Origin: Clostridiales bacterium | Lineage (GTDB): Bacteria > Bacillota > Clostridia > Christensenellales > Aristaeellaceae | Direction of reading: 5' to 3' | Length of the DNA stretch: 6,286 bases | NCBI GenBank assembly: GCA_019409045.1 | Contig: DXVG01000109.1 | Span: 1 to 6,286, forward strand | In this document: one piece after another, positions 5,176 to 6,286 of the stretch | How the letters are laid out: each line of letters begins with the position of its first letter | Numbering within the stretch: the stretch's first letter is position 1 | The notes under the pieces: generated by a model | What the model saw: the letters and a program-made list of their open reading frames with translations, nothing else | What the model was told of the DNA's origin: nothing | Database searches by the model: none | Translations under genes and position numbers: made by a program

Positions 5176-6286
5176 CTAGGCGCCGAGTATCCGGGTCGCC
5201 ACGGTAAAGAGCACCAGCAGCGAGCAGATATCGACGATGGTGGTAATCAGCGGGCTTGCCATGAGGGCGGGGTCCAGGTGGACGGCCTTTGCCAGCAGCG
5301 GCAGCGTGCAGCCGATGGCCATGGCGATGATGACGGTGATATACACGGCCACGGCGATGGTCAACGCCGTGGGGATGCGCGCGGCGATGCTCATATCCCT
5401 GTCGCAGAGCAGGAAGGTGTAGAGCAGGAAGGTGACCACCGAGAGCACCGCGCCGACGATGAGGCCGACGCGAATCTCCTTCCAGAGCAGCTTGAGTATG
5501 TCCTTAAACTCGACCTCGCCCAGCGCGAGGCCGCGGATGGTGAGCGTGGAGGCCTGCGCGCCGCAGTTGCCGCCCGCGCCCATGAGCATGGGGATGCAGG
5601 CGGTGAGCACCACGCCGAAGGCCGAGGTCTTGAGCGCGTCCTCGTAGTGGGTGATGATCATGCCGGTGAAGATGGCGGAGACCATCAGGATCAGCAGCCA
5701 GGGCATGCGGTTCTTGGCGAGTGTGAGCACGCCGGTTTTCAGGTATTCGTCCTCGGAGGGGAGCAGCGCGGCCATCTTTTCAAAGTCCTCGGTGTTCTCC
5801 TCCTCGATGACGTCGACGATGTCGTCGATGGTGATGATGCCGATCATGCGCTCCTCGTGGTCGACCACGGGGATGGAGATCAGGTCGTACTTGCGCACGG
5901 CGTCGGCGACCATTTCCTGATCGTCGGTGGTGTGGACGCAGACGAACTGCTGGTTCATCAGGGACTCGACGCGCGTATCGTCCGAGGCGAGGAGCAGCTT
6001 GCGCAGCGCCACCGTGCCCAGGAGCTTGCGCTGGGCGTCGAGCACATAGAGCGTGTAGATGGTCTCCTTATCCAGGCCCGTGCGGCGGATCTCGGTCATG
6101 GCCTCGCCCACGGTGGTGCCCACATGCAGCTCCATGTACTCGATGGTCATGATGGAGCCGGCGCTGTTCTCCGGGTAGCGCAGGAACTGGTTGATGAGGG
6201 CGCGCTTTTGCGCGTCGCAGCCCTTGAGCACGCGCTTGACCACGCCCGCGGGCAGCTCCTCCAGAAAGTCCACCGCGTCGTCGATG
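5176..6286 (-). CDS. mgtE: Magnesium transporter MgtE (N-terminus outside window)
   Basis: Dimeric inner-membrane Mg2+ channel gated by cytosolic Mg2+. The frame is open to the window edge, giving 369 residues plus the stop at 5176-5178. Since MgtE is usually about 450 residues, roughly 80-90 are missing, including most of the N-domain. The GTG at 6273 is not a real start. In order: the end of the N-domain (LEELPAGVVKRVL), the first CBS domain from YPENSAGSIMT, the second CBS domain (ISIPVVDHEERMIGIITIDDIVDVI), the plug helix region (EDFEKMAALLPSEDEYLKT), and five membrane segments. The pore signature PMLMGAGGNCGAQASTLTIRG is typical of MgtE. The TM5 acidic residue thought to line the Mg2+ path is the D of TTIVDICSLL. 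It is the upstream partner of the TtcA-like gene. Magnesium riboswitches often control mgtE, but that region lies outside the window. Confidence 0.93.
   Translation of the reverse strand, partial: IDDAVDFLEELPAGVVKRVLKGCDAQKRALINQFLRYPENSAGSIMTIEYMELHVGTTVGEAMTEIRRTGLDKETIYTLYVLDAQRKLLGTVALRKLLLASDDTRVESLMNQQFVCVHTTDDQEMVADAVRKYDLISIPVVDHEERMIGIITIDDIVDVIEEENTEDFEKMAALLPSEDEYLKTGVLTLAKNRMPWLLILMVSAIFTGMIITHYEDALKTSAFGVVLTACIPMLMGAGGNCGAQASTLTIRGLALGEVEFKDILKLLWKEIRVGLIVGAVLSVVTFLLYTFLLCDRDMSIAARIPTALTIAVAVYITVIIAMAIGCTLPLLAKAVHLDPALMASPLITTIVDICSLLVLFTVATRILGA

Noticed and set aside
4236..5207. A long plus-strand open frame opposite the TtcA-like gene
   Set aside because: It is antisense to a gene with an intact PP-loop, CxxC and SD. 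The plus-strand translation resembles no protein and runs through a terminator hairpin.

Overview
The window looks like part of a GC-rich, low-G+C-lineage-style Bacillota (Clostridia-like) chromosome, probably an anaerobic gut or fermentative organism. This is inferred, not proven. The evidence is strong Shine-Dalgarno sites, a TTG start, an ECF transporter S component, a SpoOB-type sensor kinase, an MgtE magnesium channel, and a secreted Cys-rich repeat protein of a kind I associate with gut Clostridia. No rRNA, tRNA, CRISPR array, insertion sequence or phage gene is visible.

Layout. Bases 1-297 (+) are the 3' end of clpB, followed by a clear intrinsic terminator (312-346). A short AT-rich gap carries a strong sigma-A-type promoter (405-433) for a solitary CbiC/CobH (precorrin-8X methylmutase) family gene (488-1096, +). 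That gene is short at the N-terminus and appears to lack the family's catalytic histidine. A convergent orphan membrane histidine kinase follows (1211-2095, -). Its extended -10 promoter places the transcription start on the ATG, so it is probably leaderless. Divergent from it is an ECF transporter S component (2209-2736, +) ending in a good terminator (2753-2792).

The minus strand from 4224 to 2805 holds a secreted, cysteine-rich repeat protein gene. It is broken by two one-base losses (near 3730 and 3340), seen because the protein similarity jumps frame twice and because a near-identical 90-bp repeat preserves the uninterrupted version. Its promoter (4405-4434) lies about 175 nt upstream of the start codon. 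The leader in between contains two small hairpins, a (CTTG)4 tract and a terminator-like hairpin (4256-4309), which could be an attenuator. The last two genes, mgtE (5176-6286, 5' end outside the window) and a TtcA-like PP-loop tRNA thiolase (4440-5165), form a tight minus-strand operon with a 10-bp gap.

The genes do not form one obvious pathway. The window reads as several short, independent transcription units: proteostasis (ClpB), an orphan corrin-family protein, a sensor kinase next to a small-molecule uptake subunit, a secreted protein, and magnesium transport coupled to tRNA modification. The items most worth following up are the His-less CbiC homologue, the hairpin-containing leader of the Cys-rich gene, and the leaderless kinase promoter. 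I did not find a clear previously undescribed multi-gene system.
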